Shown piece after piece: positions 34,330 through 43,238 of a DNA stretch of 64,000 nt. Position numbers and translations under genes: made by a program. Source of the stretch: Sutcliffiella sp. FSL R7-0096 (lineage in GTDB: Bacteria > Bacillota > Bacilli > Bacillales > Bacillaceae_I); contig NZ_CP152003.1 in the NCBI RefSeq assembly GCF_038595065.1, positions 4,444,001 to 4,508,000 on the forward strand, given 5' to 3'. The notes below the pieces were generated by a model, which saw only the letters and a program-made list of their open reading frames with translations, was not told the DNA's origin and did no database searches. Each line of letters starts with the position of its first letter. Within the stretch, counting starts at the first letter, position 1.

Positions 34330-34369
34330 GGGGTCTGACCCTCAATCAGTTAAAGCACTAAAGCACCTC
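34330..34369 (+). repeat. GGGGTCTGACCC repeat unit after glutamate dehydrogenase
   Basis: Core at 34330-34341 preceded by GCGTGTTAAAA and followed by CTCAATCAGTTAAAGCACTAA, closely matching the unit at 16749-16781. Confidence 0.75.
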
Positions 34370-34371
34370 TT

Positions 34372-34413
34372 AAAAAAAGCCTGAATGCATAGGGTTCTCC
34401 CTTGCATTCAGGC
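34372..34413 (-). terminator. Rho-independent terminator of the second VanZ gene
   Basis: GCCTGAATGCA / TGCATTCAGGC arms around a 13-base loop, followed on the minus strand by TTTTTTTA. Confidence 0.85.
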
Positions 34414-34419
34414 TCTAGT

Positions 34420-34902
34420 TTAGTTTGTGGTTTCATCCGTGGTGTTTTTCTTTTTTAGATGTCTGCCTACTAGATAGAGTCCAATTCCTGTTAGCGCCCC
34501 TGCGCTGTCAAGTATCACATCACTGAACTGTCCGCTTCTTCCAGGAACATAGAGTTGATGTACTTCATCAGATATTGCATAAACAACAGATAAAAATAAA
34601 GCGAAAATAGCACTTTTTTTCAAACTGACACCACTTGTTCTTATCGCATTTAAACAAAGCAATCCAAGCAACAAGTAGGCAAAGAAGTGCGCATTCTTTC
34701 TTACAAAATAGCTTATTGCTTCTACATTTATATTTGCTTGCGGAGCAACCTGTTCAACAAGCACCTTCACCGTTTCGGTAATACCCCCACTTAGACTTGC
34801 CGATTGTTCCCCATGTTGGGCAGATAGGAAGAATATGAGTCCCATCCAACCAAGCACCAATCCCCAGGACAAAAACATCCAATAAAAACTTCTCTTTTGC
34901 AT
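34420..34902 (-). CDS. VanZ-family membrane protein (second copy)
   Basis: A 160-residue membrane protein with helices near 8-26, 68-84, 95-112 and 130-148. The VanZ signature is FVRKNAHFFAYLLLGLLCLN ... DEVHQLYVPGRSGQFSDVILDSAGA. It shares the invariant DEx(H/Q) and RSGQ residues with the VanZ at 13122-13652 but little else, so the two are old paralogues. A monocistronic gene with a strong terminator. Envelope-related role by family; antibiotic resistance is not implied. Confidence 0.85.
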   Translation of the reverse strand: MQKRSFYWMFLSWGLVLGWMGLIFFLSAQHGEQSASLSGGITETVKVLVEQVAPQANINVEAISYFVRKNAHFFAYLLLGLLCLNAIRTSGVSLKKSAIFALFLSVVYAISDEVHQLYVPGRSGQFSDVILDSAGALTGIGLYLVGRHLKKKNTTDETTN

Positions 34903-35243
34903 TCTTATACTCCCTTGAAACTGTTAGAATTTAACTGGTAAATATATCATAATTATAGCATATAAGTATCCTTCCCTATATCGATATAGAAAGGAATTGC
35001 GGCAAACGATACAGTGTACCCTGACATCCGATATCTGTATTTTCACACCTTGGTCGATATGATGAGGAAATAACTGAGGCCGACCACCACCTATAACAAC
35101 TAAGATTGGCAATAGTTCGACACAACTTGTTATGAAACCTACTATTTCCTGAGAAATCTTCATTAATTTTCGACACAGTGGTAAATAAAGAGGCTAAAGT
35201 AGAGAATTTCCCCTCCACTTTAGTCTCATAATGAATACCTCGA
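34903..35243. other. 341-bp gap without a supported gene
   Basis: Two overlapping minus-strand frames of 79-80 codons exist but have no ribosome site, no recognisable motif and conflicting frames. I see no repeat or promoter with confidence here apart from the terminator at 35181-35227. Confidence 0.5.
35181..35227 (-). terminator. Terminator of the acyltransferase gene
   Basis: GAGACTAAAGT / ACTTTAGCCTC arms with one mismatch, followed on the minus strand by TTTATTTAC. Confidence 0.65.
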
Positions 35244-36314
35244 TTAAGTAGAACTAGGTTGACGTTTATCTTTTAGCTTTTTAGGCTGGCGGATTGGACC
35301 GACAATATATTTTCCAAAAGGTAACAAGTTAATGATCCAAGCAAGTAAGATCGAACCAAAAACTCCCGCCAAAAATAAAATCAAAGCATACCATTTAATG
35401 TTCATTTCCGGTAGGACAAGGTTAATTAGGTTGAATGACAGATAGTGTAATAAGAATATCGGAAATGAATACTTGCTAATAAACATGATAATTTTCGGAA
35501 CAGATGGCAAATAAGAAAACAAGTAAAAAAATACAAAGAAAAGAGAGACGGTATAAAACAAAATATCAAGTCTTACGGAAGATAATAGTGTATAAGTTCC
35601 TGATATAAATATGTTGACTAATAAATATCCGGTAATCCCGGTAGCTATGAGAGAGAATGGGAAAGCCCATTTCCTGTTTTCCTTTAATTCGTCTATATAT
35701 CTTCCCGCATAGTAAGCGACTGTGAAATAAAATATCCAACCAATAAATGGCATTCTAACAAAAGGGAGCCACTCTTGCATAATTTTCGGGAGCATGTCCG
35801 TTTGATAGTTAGCAATGTAGAGGTAAGTTACATTGATGATAAATGTAATTGATAGCATGGTCCATGCAGAGATATTTTTGAACCACTTTATATATATCCA
35901 GTGGATGAACATAAACTGTAATATTATAACGATAAAATACCCATGCCAAGCACCTAGGAGTATATCATCTAGTATGTCTCCTTTGACTTTTTCAATAGAG
36001 GCATTGTTTATAATCAAGTGATATAAACCATATAAAAAAGGTGTAAATAAGTAGGGTAAGAATAGGAACTTGAATCTTTTATTAAAAAAACTTTTTGGCA
36101 AGCTATCCGGATATACCCTTGAACTGATGACTTCTGAAATCAAGATGAACATCGGTGTGGCAAACATCAATAATATTTGTATGGTTTGTAACAACTGGAC
36201 AGTGCTTCCCGGTACTTCATAGTTGGAGTATGTTCTTGTTAATGCATGGATGAACACTACACTTAAGCATGCAGTTGCCCTTATCCAATATATCTCATTA
36301 ATCTGTTTTTTCAT
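35244..36314 (-). CDS. Membrane acyltransferase (Acyl_transf_3 family)
   Basis: A 356-residue integral membrane protein with about ten helices. It begins with the family start MKKQINEIYWIRATACLSVVFIHAL, where the Arg and His of the R...H active-site motif are visible. Members transfer acetyl or succinyl groups to cell-surface polysaccharides, sugars or lipids. GGAGGGAC precedes the ATG. The neighbouring glycosyltransferase, on the same strand 154 bp upstream, and the nearby galE suggest a surface-polysaccharide context. Acceptor not identifiable. Confidence 0.88.
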   Translation of the reverse strand: MKKQINEIYWIRATACLSVVFIHALTRTYSNYEVPGSTVQLLQTIQILLMFATPMFILISEVISSRVYPDSLPKSFFNKRFKFLFLPYLFTPFLYGLYHLIINNASIEKVKGDILDDILLGAWHGYFIVIILQFMFIHWIYIKWFKNISAWTMLSITFIINVTYLYIANYQTDMLPKIMQEWLPFVRMPFIGWIFYFTVAYYAGRYIDELKENRKWAFPFSLIATGITGYLLVNIFISGTYTLLSSVRLDILFYTVSLFFVFFYLFSYLPSVPKIIMFISKYSFPIFLLHYLSFNLINLVLPEMNIKWYALILFLAGVFGSILLAWIINLLPFGKYIVGPIRQPKKLKDKRQPSST

Positions 36315-36435
36315 GATGTCCCTCCAATCAAATACTGTTCATTTTAACATTCCTTTAATTATTTCTGCCTATGTATCAGGATTTGTTATTAGAATGTACG
36401 GAACAGGATATGTTTGAAACTTTCATGTAAAATGA

Positions 36436-36466
36436 GAAACCCCGGAGTAATTACATCCGGGGTTTC
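36436..36466 (-). terminator. Hairpin terminator after the glycosyltransferase
   Basis: GAAACCCCGGA / TCCGGGGTTTC arms pair perfectly around a nine-base loop, partly AT-rich flanks on both strands. It overlaps the approach to the stop at 36469. Confidence 0.7.
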
Positions 36467-36468
36467 CA

Positions 36469-37596
36469 TTATTTATATAGTTTTAAATATTTATTGCCTA
36501 TATTCCTCCAATTAAAAGGTCGTGCTTCTTTTCTGCAACGATTTGAAATTTCTATATAGTTCTCTAAAATGGAATGAATGGTATCAGTAATCATGGTTTC
36601 ACTATTAGGATCAACAGCATAACCTACTTCCCCATCTTTGAACATTCCATCCAGCCCTTCTCCTTTTGCATAGATAACAGGAAGCCCTTTTGACATGGCT
36701 TCTATATACACAAGGCCGAAGGTTTCTCTGAAGGACGGCATGACAAAAATATCCGAATGCTCCATTGTCTTAGCTATCACTGTTTTATCGGTAATGTAAC
36801 CATGAAAGTTGATTTTTTCTTGAATGGACAATGACTCGGCCAAGTTTTTACATTCTTGTTCAAGTGGACCATTCCCGAATACCTCTAATGATGTTTCAAT
36901 ACCTTGTGAGTTAAGCAATGCACAAGTTTTCATGACCGTTCTAATATTTTTATTTTCATCAAGAATTCCTACGAAGACAAGTTTGAGTTTATTTGTAGGT
37001 GCTGATTTCTCAATAGATATGGCATTTTCATGCCAGTATTCGTCAATGCCATTAGGTATGATCAGACATTTATCTTTAATCTTATGAAGCACTTTGTCAG
37101 GCAGCAATTCGAACACCTTTTTTTGATACGCATCAGAGATAAAAACTACATTCTTCGCATTTAGAAGTACTTTATACATAAAAGGACGAAGATGGATACC
37201 ATATTTGTAAAAGAAGTTAATATCCGTACTTCTCACTGACACTACGTAATCAATATTATACTTCTTGTGAATTTTGTAAGCAGATCCACCATCACTGAAA
37301 ATGGTATGAGCATGAATGATGTCGATTTGATTTTGCGATAAAATGTCCTTTTCAATCTCTTTCATTTGTTTGTTGATCTTATGAAAGAATAAAAATTTGT
37401 CGTGAGGTTTAATCATGTGTTTGAAATGATAGTGAACGGTTTTATTTTCAGCAGGTAATTGATTTACTCCTATGCTTCCACTACTTTTTACAGGGATGAA
37501 AACATGTTGTTCCAATCCCTCAGTCGATAATTGCTTAAATAAATTCATGTATAATTTATTCGTTATATAGTACGATGATAGGTGTAGTACTTTCAT
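36469..37596 (-). CDS. GT4-family glycosyltransferase
   Basis: A 375-residue cytoplasmic GT-B enzyme. The N-terminal acceptor domain includes VLHLSSYYITNKLYMNLF and IIHAHTIFSDGGSAYKIH. The C-terminal donor domain has LVFVGILDENKNIRTVMKTC, the GNGPLEQE loop and the EX7E motif in RETFGLVYIEAMSKGLP. It transfers a sugar from a nucleotide donor with retention of configuration. It is probably involved in extracellular polysaccharide or teichoic acid synthesis, given the acyltransferase and galE beside it. Donor and acceptor are unknown. Confidence 0.9.
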   Translation of the reverse strand: MKVLHLSSYYITNKLYMNLFKQLSTEGLEQHVFIPVKSSGSIGVNQLPAENKTVHYHFKHMIKPHDKFLFFHKINKQMKEIEKDILSQNQIDIIHAHTIFSDGGSAYKIHKKYNIDYVVSVRSTDINFFYKYGIHLRPFMYKVLLNAKNVVFISDAYQKKVFELLPDKVLHKIKDKCLIIPNGIDEYWHENAISIEKSAPTNKLKLVFVGILDENKNIRTVMKTCALLNSQGIETSLEVFGNGPLEQECKNLAESLSIQEKINFHGYITDKTVIAKTMEHSDIFVMPSFRETFGLVYIEAMSKGLPVIYAKGEGLDGMFKDGEVGYAVDPNSETMITDTIHSILENYIEISNRCRKEARPFNWRNIGNKYLKLYK

Positions 37597-37773
37597 TAAT
37601 TAGATCATCCTTTAACATATTAGAGAAATCATCTCATAGTTTTTTTCTATTCTATCATAATTTATACATAATGCACGAAATCACCTTTTCCGGTATTATT
37701 ACTTTAAAGCTATTTAAATTTCCATTATGATTGTAATGGGAATAGTCATTATAGAAAATTGGAGGAACTTAAC

Positions 37774-38787
37774 ATGGCAATTTTAATTACTGGCGGTGCC
37801 GGTTACATTGGCAGCCATACTTGTGTAGAGTTATTAAATGCTGGCTATGAAATTGTAATTGTCGATAATATTTCCAATAGTAATCATGTCTCATTAGATC
37901 GGATCAAAGAAATAACAGAGAAAGACTTTTCATTTTACGAAGTGGACCTTCTAGATAAAGACAAGCTAGACAAGGTGTTCGATGCCCATAAAATTGATGC
38001 TGTCATTCACTTCGCTGGCTTGAAAGCGGTCGGAGAGTCTGTGGAAAAACCTTTATTTTACTATCACAACAATATAACTGGGACGTTATATTTGTGTGAG
38101 GTTATGCACAAGCACGGCGTCAAAAATATGGTATTCAGTTCTTCTGCAACCGTTTATGGTTTACCTGAGAGTGTGCCTATTTCAGAGTCTTTCCCATTAA
38201 GCGCTACAAATCCTTATGGGCAGACAAAATTAATGATCGAGCAAATTCTGCGTGACCTTCATGTTGCAGACGACGAGTGGAGCATTTCGCTATTGCGCTA
38301 CTTCAACCCAATTGGAGCGCATGATAGCGGACGAATCGGTGAGGATCCGAATGGTATTCCAAACAACCTTATGCCATTTATCACACAAGTTGCCATTGGG
38401 AAGTTACCAGAACTACAGGTGTTCGGAGATGATTATGACACGGTGGACGGAACAGGAGTACGCGATTACATCCATGTGGTGGATCTTGCGAAAGGGCACC
38501 TTAAGGCACTTGAAAAAGTCTTGAATGACAAAGGTGTGCATGCGTACAATCTAGGAACAGGAAAAGGCTACTCTGTGCTGGAAATGGTAAAAGCTTTTGA
38601 AAAAGCATCCGACAAAGAAGTGCCATATAAGATAGTTGCAAGAAGACCTGGGGATATTGGTGCATGCTTTGCGGATCCGGCTAAAGCTAAGGAAGAATTG
38701 GGCTGGCAGGCGGAAAAAGGACTAGAGGAAATGTGCCAAGATTCTTGGAAATGGCAAAAGAACAATCCAAACGGATATAAAGAATAA
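37774..38787 (+). CDS. galE: UDP-glucose 4-epimerase
   Basis: A 337-residue short-chain dehydrogenase-type enzyme that interconverts UDP-glucose and UDP-galactose. The NAD motif [15 protein letters not shown] is at 7-21, Ser-Ser-Ala-Thr-Val-Tyr-Gly and the catalytic Tyr/Lys pair in [11 protein letters not shown] follow, and the C-terminal substrate loop is [13 protein letters not shown]. The ATG at 37774 with TTGGAGG is preferred to an earlier in-frame ATG without a site. It stands alone next to polysaccharide genes, so it likely supplies UDP-galactose for synthesis, in contrast with the second galE in the galactose operon (45903-46892). Confidence 0.95.
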   Translation: MAILITGGAGYIGSHTCVELLNAGYEIVIVDNISNSNHVSLDRIKEITEKDFSFYEVDLLDKDKLDKVFDAHKIDAVIHFAGLKAVGESVEKPLFYYHNNITGTLYLCEVMHKHGVKNMVFSSSATVYGLPESVPISESFPLSATNPYGQTKLMIEQILRDLHVADDEWSISLLRYFNPIGAHDSGRIGEDPNGIPNNLMPFITQVAIGKLPELQVFGDDYDTVDGTGVRDYIHVVDLAKGHLKALEKVLNDKGVHAYNLGTGKGYSVLEMVKAFEKASDKEVPYKIVARRPGDIGACFADPAKAKEELGWQAEKGLEEMCQDSWKWQKNNPNGYKE

Positions 38788-38799
38788 CCTAATAAAAAC

Positions 38800-38839
38800 A
38801 GAAGCACTGCTGACAAAACAAGCAGTGCTTCTATCATTT
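38800..38839 (+). terminator. Rho-independent terminator of galE
   Basis: AGAAGCACTGCT / AGCAGTGCTTCT perfect arms followed by ATCATTT. Confidence 0.75.
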
Positions 38840-38896
38840 ACCATTCAACCCAGAGCATTACACTTTAGTACAATAGAGGATGAATAGTCCTGTGTA

Positions 38897-39295
38897 CTAC
38901 TCTTCTATCAAACAGTCTTCTAAAAACTCTTCCCATTCTTCCTTAACAGCTTTAACTGGTTCATCTATCAATTCACCCGTCACCTTACTACCCATAATTC
39001 TTTTTGAAATAGGCATACCTAAGAAATAACGATTACATTCCCAGATATTGAGAGAATGTAGACTAAACGCTTCCTCCCCTTTTTCTGCTACTCCGATGTT
39101 AATAAAAGAGTTATAACCAGGCTTAAATGGGTCTTCCCCTTCCCTAAAAAAACTTATGTCTAGTTCCAGGGCTCTTTTTATAAAAATAGGCTTGTATTTT
39201 TTTAGAAGTTCCCTCATATGACTTTGTAGCATCATTTCGTTTTTTCTAATTTTGTTTAATAACTCATTCGAAAAGTCACTCTGTTGATACTCCAT
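38897..39295 (-). CDS. Uncharacterised acidic protein
   Basis: A 132-residue soluble protein, starting MEYQQSDFSNELLNKIRKNE and ending KEEWEEFLEDCLIEE. The ATG at 39295 follows GGAG-TG at good spacing; an ATG seven codons upstream has no site. It has charged helices and no membrane or export signal. The central part contains LDISFFREGEDPFKPGYNSFINIG. I recognise no family. Divergent from comK, with only 140 bp between starts. Confidence 0.6.
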   Translation of the reverse strand: MEYQQSDFSNELLNKIRKNEMMLQSHMRELLKKYKPIFIKRALELDISFFREGEDPFKPGYNSFINIGVAEKGEEAFSLHSLNIWECNRYFLGMPISKRIMGSKVTGELIDEPVKAVKEEWEEFLEDCLIEE

Positions 39296-39393
39296 AATTC
39301 GTTCACTCCACTCCATCTACATTTTTTTACAAAATATCACAAAATCTTAAGAAAAAGCTAGGTATTTTTTACCACTTTCTATATAATTAGTTT

Positions 39394-39407
39394 TGTAAGC
39401 GCTTTAT
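39394..39407 (+). promoter_or_regulatory. cre-like site just after the comK -10 box
   Basis: TGTAAGCGCTTTAT differs from TGWAANCGNTNWCA only at the last two bases. It lies directly downstream of TATAAT at 39382-39387, so CcpA could block comK transcription. Confidence 0.4.
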
Positions 39408-39435
39408 TTATTTTGTATGGGAGGGATTTAAGGAT

Positions 39436-39963
39436 ATGGGGAATGAATTACCTGTGATTCATCAATATCGGATTGGCCTTTCGACGATGGCATTGCTGTC
39501 CTATCGTCATCCTCAGTATCAGACAAAGATAATGGATATGGAGGGGAAATTCATGACAGATGAGACAGCTAAGGAAATTTTGCATAGGGGCTGTCTAGAT
39601 GACAGTTGCACCTATGAAGGGAGAAGAATTGCTACCATCCACTTCACCAATTACATTCAGAAAACACCGATTCTGATTGACCAAACAGAAGGAATAATAG
39701 CCATCCCAACTCATTCACCTGATCAGGAAGCCTGCTGTTGGCTGTTCCTGCAGCACTTATCACATGTTGAGTCTGTTTCCTCCACAAAATGTATTGTGTT
39801 TTTCAACAATCATGAATATCTGGAGCTCAATGTTTCTGCCATTACAGTTTATGAACAAGTGAAAAAAGCCGCTGTAGTATTAACAAGGTTCTGCTCCAAC
39901 AAACAATTCAATTTCTCGTTAAATCCAAAAGTAAGGCGCTCGCGAAAAGATATCAGGAGATAA
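39436..39963 (+). CDS. comK: Competence transcription factor ComK
   Basis: A 175-residue DNA-binding regulator that activates DNA-uptake genes by binding pairs of AAAA-N5-TTTT boxes. It follows the ComK family throughout: CLDDSCTYEGRRIATIHFT aligns with the DRSCRFFGSSYAGRK segment, then QKTPILIDQTEGIIAIPTHSP, CCWLFLQHL, IVFFNNHEYLELNVS and a closing RFCSNK. It is shorter than B. subtilis ComK (192) at the C-terminus. GGGAGGG precedes the ATG. The window also carries a possible ComK box in front of ssb. Some Bacillaceae have two comK genes, so paralogue status is not excluded. Confidence 0.85.
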   Translation: MGNELPVIHQYRIGLSTMALLSYRHPQYQTKIMDMEGKFMTDETAKEILHRGCLDDSCTYEGRRIATIHFTNYIQKTPILIDQTEGIIAIPTHSPDQEACCWLFLQHLSHVESVSSTKCIVFFNNHEYLELNVSAITVYEQVKKAAVVLTRFCSNKQFNFSLNPKVRRSRKDIRR

Positions 39964-40056
39964 AAGCTTAACCCATTTTCACCATGAATTAGTAAGATAT
40001 TGCTGCAACCTTAATAGGGGACAGGTTACAACAATCTGTTACTAATAGACAGGATT

Positions 40057-40099
40057 CCAGGTTCTCGTTGCAATTCTTTGAAATGGAACAAGAACCCGG
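40057..40099 (+). terminator. Hairpin downstream of comK
   Basis: CCAGGTTCTCGTT / AACAAGAACCCGG arms pair with two mismatches but lack a T-run. The rest of the 39964-40278 gap is promoter region for the LRR protein (TATAAT at 40222-40227) and an element TTCTACAAAATTACA at 40173-40187. Confidence 0.45.
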
Positions 40100-40278
40100 A
40101 TACTTACCTCTTTTACACTTTTTCGCCCTCCACCACTCATCTCCCAGGATACGATGATTATTTTCCACTTTTTTCTACAAAATTACATAAAAAAGTAATT
40201 CTCTAAAACGAACTTTGGTAGTATAATCTTTTTGTTGGATATTATTTTATATAATTTAGAATTGGGGGATTGTTTTAG

Positions 40279-43137
40279 TTGAAAAGAAGTTTTTGGCTAA
40301 ATGTAACAGTTGTATTTACCTTACTACTTTCTTTACTTAGTCCTGCTGCACAGGCTTTTTCGGAAGGAACCGAATATGTGCTTGCCAAGGTATCATTAAA
40401 GGAAGCAGTATCATCGGAAGAAGGCAATGTTTTAGTGTGGGAAACGTATGGCGAGGATTTGACATCTTCCGCTGATGTTCAGAGTTTCCTACTAGTTAGG
40501 AATGGTGAAGAAGTAGAAGTTACCCCTGAAGAAGTGGCTAGCTTAGCTACTGAAAGCAAGAAAGTCTATACATATACGGACAAGGTAGAAGAACCAACGG
40601 CTATCGTGTACAGTGTTGTGTGGAAAAATGCTGAAGAAATTCACCAGAGTAACGAACTTACTGCAGAGGTACCGGCAGCACCTGCAGAGGAAGATGTATC
40701 TTCTGACGAAGAAAATGTAGATTCATCTGAACAAGCGCCGGAAGAAACAGTACAGGAAGATGTATCTGAAGATAGCACCACCGTCACAGAAGAGGAGCAG
40801 ACGGAAAATATCTCCTCGGAACAGACTGCAACCGAAGATGTTGTTGAGGTCGACGAAAGTGCTCCCGTTTCCGTTGAGGAAGTAGAAGGAGCAGAATTGA
40901 ATTTTGTTCCATCAGAAAAAGAGAATTATCTAAAAAGCACCCTAATTGATGAAAATGCGGAAGCTTTCATGTTTCTTGACAAAATGTTCGTTAATGAGCA
41001 CTCTTTTGCTGTAATGTGGTATGGCTATGTCGATAATAGCCTAGGGCGTATTTCGACTTACGAGTTATACCTTAATGATACACTCATCACATCTGGTGGA
41101 CCTAGATTATCAGACTACGAGTTTACTAATTTAACACCAAACACCGTTTATGAGGTTAAGGTGAGAGCGTTAAATAAAACGAATGATGTTTTAGTAGAAG
41201 AAACGTTGACAATAAAGACCCTTCCTAAACCAACTGGTAAGATTGTTAAGTTTGAAGACGCAAATTTGAAAGAGGCCATTCAATCCCAGATGAGGCTTGA
41301 CAGGGAAGTCTTTGAGAGCGATTTGGAACACTTGACTATGCTTGATGCAAGCTCCCTTGGGATCAAAAGCCTAGTGGGTCTTGAGAAAGCAGTCAATCTG
41401 GAGGTCCTATTCTTATACTCCAACAGCATTGAGGATATTACCCCTCTGACAGGGTTGACGAAGCTTTTCATCCTTGACTTGGAAGAGAATAAAATAAAGG
41501 ATGTTTCAGCTTTAAGTAAATTAACAGACCTTTATATTTTAGGCTTAGCTAACAATCCAATCACTAACATCCAACCGTTGGAGGGATTAACGAGTTTGGA
41601 AGGTTTATTCCTTCATAATACCGAGATCAGTGATATTTCTTCATTGGAGTATCTGCTTAACTTAACTTTTATTACATTAGCAGACACCAATATTGATTTT
41701 TCACCGGACTCGGTTGTTTGGGACCTACTAAATGTTTGGGCCGACGCCGGAGTATATGTTGATGTACTTGAGGAAGAATACTTTGAACCTCTAGAATTAA
41801 GCATTTATGGTACCACTGAGCAAAGCATTTCTATTGGCTGGTGGTATTATTCAGAGAATGAAGAGGACTATGAAAAAGAATACCTCTACAAAGTGTACGT
41901 AAATGACAAATTTTACAAGGAAACAACTTTAACAGAGCTGACTATTTTAGGTCTTGATTCGCAGAAAGACTATATCGTGAAGGTGGAAATGTATGATACA
42001 GACGGGACGTTTATGTACGATACATTTGAGATGGCACAGACTCTCGCGCCACCATCAGGGGATATCGTCAATATTCCTGATAAAGGCTTAAATGATGCTA
42101 TTCGTCAACAATTGGGACTTCAAGATCTCGACCGTGAAATTTACCAATCAGATATGGAACGCCTTGAGTCTTTATATGCTTCCTGGATGGGAATTAAAAA
42201 ACTGAACGGACTTGAGTATGCAATTAACCTATTTGATCTGGATATCAGTGGAAATGAAATCAAGGACCTTTCTCCTTTAAAAGGACTAGAATTCTTGCAT
42301 TTTCTAACTCTATCAGACAATTTGATCACAGATATCAATCCGTTAAAAGGATTGAACATCTATTGGCTTGATCTGTCTTATAATCCAATTACGGACATTT
42401 CCGGCTTGAACGGGTTACTTGACTTGCAAGTGCTACACTTGCATAACACAAACATCGCAGACATCAGTGTCCTTCTTGAGCTTGACTACCTCTGGGAAGT
42501 TACTTTATTCGATATAGAAGGATTAACCTTCGAAGAAGGCTCACCTGAGCTTGCTGTTGTAGAAAAGCTAAGAGCTATAGGGATTATGGTTTATCTTTCA
42601 GAAGAGGAGTATCACGGTCCCATTCCTTACACGATTGAAGTGGTGAGTGTAACAGAAAGCACCATTGAGATTGAATGGACTTACGAGTATGAAGTAGAAT
42701 TTGAAGTGGACTATTACGAAGTGCTTCTTGATGGGGAAGTTATTGATACTACGGATGGGAACTCCTATGTCTATACGGACCTTGAAGCGGATACAACTTA
42801 TGAACTTGCCGTTGTACCAGTTGATTCAGCAGGCGAAGAGCTGGATTATATCTACATCTCCGCTTCTACTCTACCGGCTGCAGAAGAGCCAGTAGAGGAA
42901 GAAGAGCCTAAGGAAGAAAATAAAGATAAAGAGAAAGAAGATAAAACACCAGTTGTCGTAAAACCCGTGGATAAAGATAAAAACAAGACAGATAAAAAGA
43001 CAGCTACCGATACGAAAAAAGGAAATATGCTTCCTTTCACTGCTACTAATACATTAAATTACATCCTGATTGGATTGGCCTTATTAGTGGTTGGTACAGC
43101 TGGACTTTGGTGGACTCGACGTAGAGTTATAGCTTGA
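40279..43137 (+). CDS. LRR/fibronectin-type surface protein with LPFTA sorting signal
   Basis: A 952-residue exported, wall-anchored protein. A signal peptide (1-28, ending AQAFS) is followed by a Glu/Thr-rich stretch (to about 210). Then come a fibronectin-like domain, an internalin-type leucine-rich block (about 320-500), a second fibronectin-like domain, a second LRR block (about 595-770) and a third fibronectin-like domain. Each LRR block opens with a similar cap (LKEAIQSQ / LNDAIRQQ) and repeats of the DITPLTGLTKL type. A charged Lys/Asp linker leads to the sorting signal at about 918: LPFTA, a hydrophobic helix, then RRRVIA. The signal suits a class D sortase. The TTG start has GGGGGA upstream. 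Likely adhesion or signalling role; the modular duplication is clear. Confidence 0.88.
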   Translation: MKRSFWLNVTVVFTLLLSLLSPAAQAFSEGTEYVLAKVSLKEAVSSEEGNVLVWETYGEDLTSSADVQSFLLVRNGEEVEVTPEEVASLATESKKVYTYTDKVEEPTAIVYSVVWKNAEEIHQSNELTAEVPAAPAEEDVSSDEENVDSSEQAPEETVQEDVSEDSTTVTEEEQTENISSEQTATEDVVEVDESAPVSVEEVEGAELNFVPSEKENYLKSTLIDENAEAFMFLDKMFVNEHSFAVMWYGYVDNSLGRISTYELYLNDTLITSGGPRLSDYEFTNLTPNTVYEVKVRALNKTNDVLVEETLTIKTLPKPTGKIVKFEDANLKEAIQSQMRLDREVFESDLEHLTMLDASSLGIKSLVGLEKAVNLEVLFLYSNSIEDITPLTGLTKLFILDLEENKIKDVSALSKLTDLYILGLANNPITNIQPLEGLTSLEGLFLHNTEISDISSLEYLLNLTFITLADTNIDFSPDSVVWDLLNVWADAGVYVDVLEEEYFEPLELSIYGTTEQSISIGWWYYSENEEDYEKEYLYKVYVNDKFYKETTLTELTILGLDSQKDYIVKVEMYDTDGTFMYDTFEMAQTLAPPSGDIVNIPDKGLNDAIRQQLGLQDLDREIYQSDMERLESLYASWMGIKKLNGLEYAINLFDLDISGNEIKDLSPLKGLEFLHFLTLSDNLITDINPLKGLNIYWLDLSYNPITDISGLNGLLDLQVLHLHNTNIADISVLLELDYLWEVTLFDIEGLTFEEGSPELAVVEKLRAIGIMVYLSEEEYHGPIPYTIEVVSVTESTIEIEWTYEYEVEFEVDYYEVLLDGEVIDTTDGNSYVYTDLEADTTYELAVVPVDSAGEELDYIYISASTLPAAEEPVEEEEPKEENKDKEKEDKTPVVVKPVDKDKNKTDKKTATDTKKGNMLPFTATNTLNYILIGLALLVVGTAGLWWTRRRVIA

Positions 43138-43178
43138 GTTTCTAATTGATTTAGACTTATGCATGCTTCAATAATAAT

Positions 43179-43218
43179 AACAGCCGAGCGGAGATTCTTT
43201 CCCTGCTCGGCTGTTTTC
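43179..43218. terminator. Terminator shared by the LRR protein and EamA genes
   Basis: AACAGCCGAGC / GCTCGGCTGTT perfect arms, followed by TTTT on the plus strand and TTATTATT on the minus strand. Confidence 0.85.
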
Positions 43219-43238
43219 AATTTGAATGGCTATATTAT

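Noticed and set aside
13122-34902. VanZ proteins as a glycopeptide resistance determinant
   Set aside because: No VanHAX-type ligase or dehydrogenase genes nearby; VanZ-like proteins are common single genes in Bacillaceae.
34924-35218. Two overlapping minus-strand frames of about 80 codons
   Set aside because: Conflicting frames, no ribosome site and no recognisable motif; left as an empty gap.
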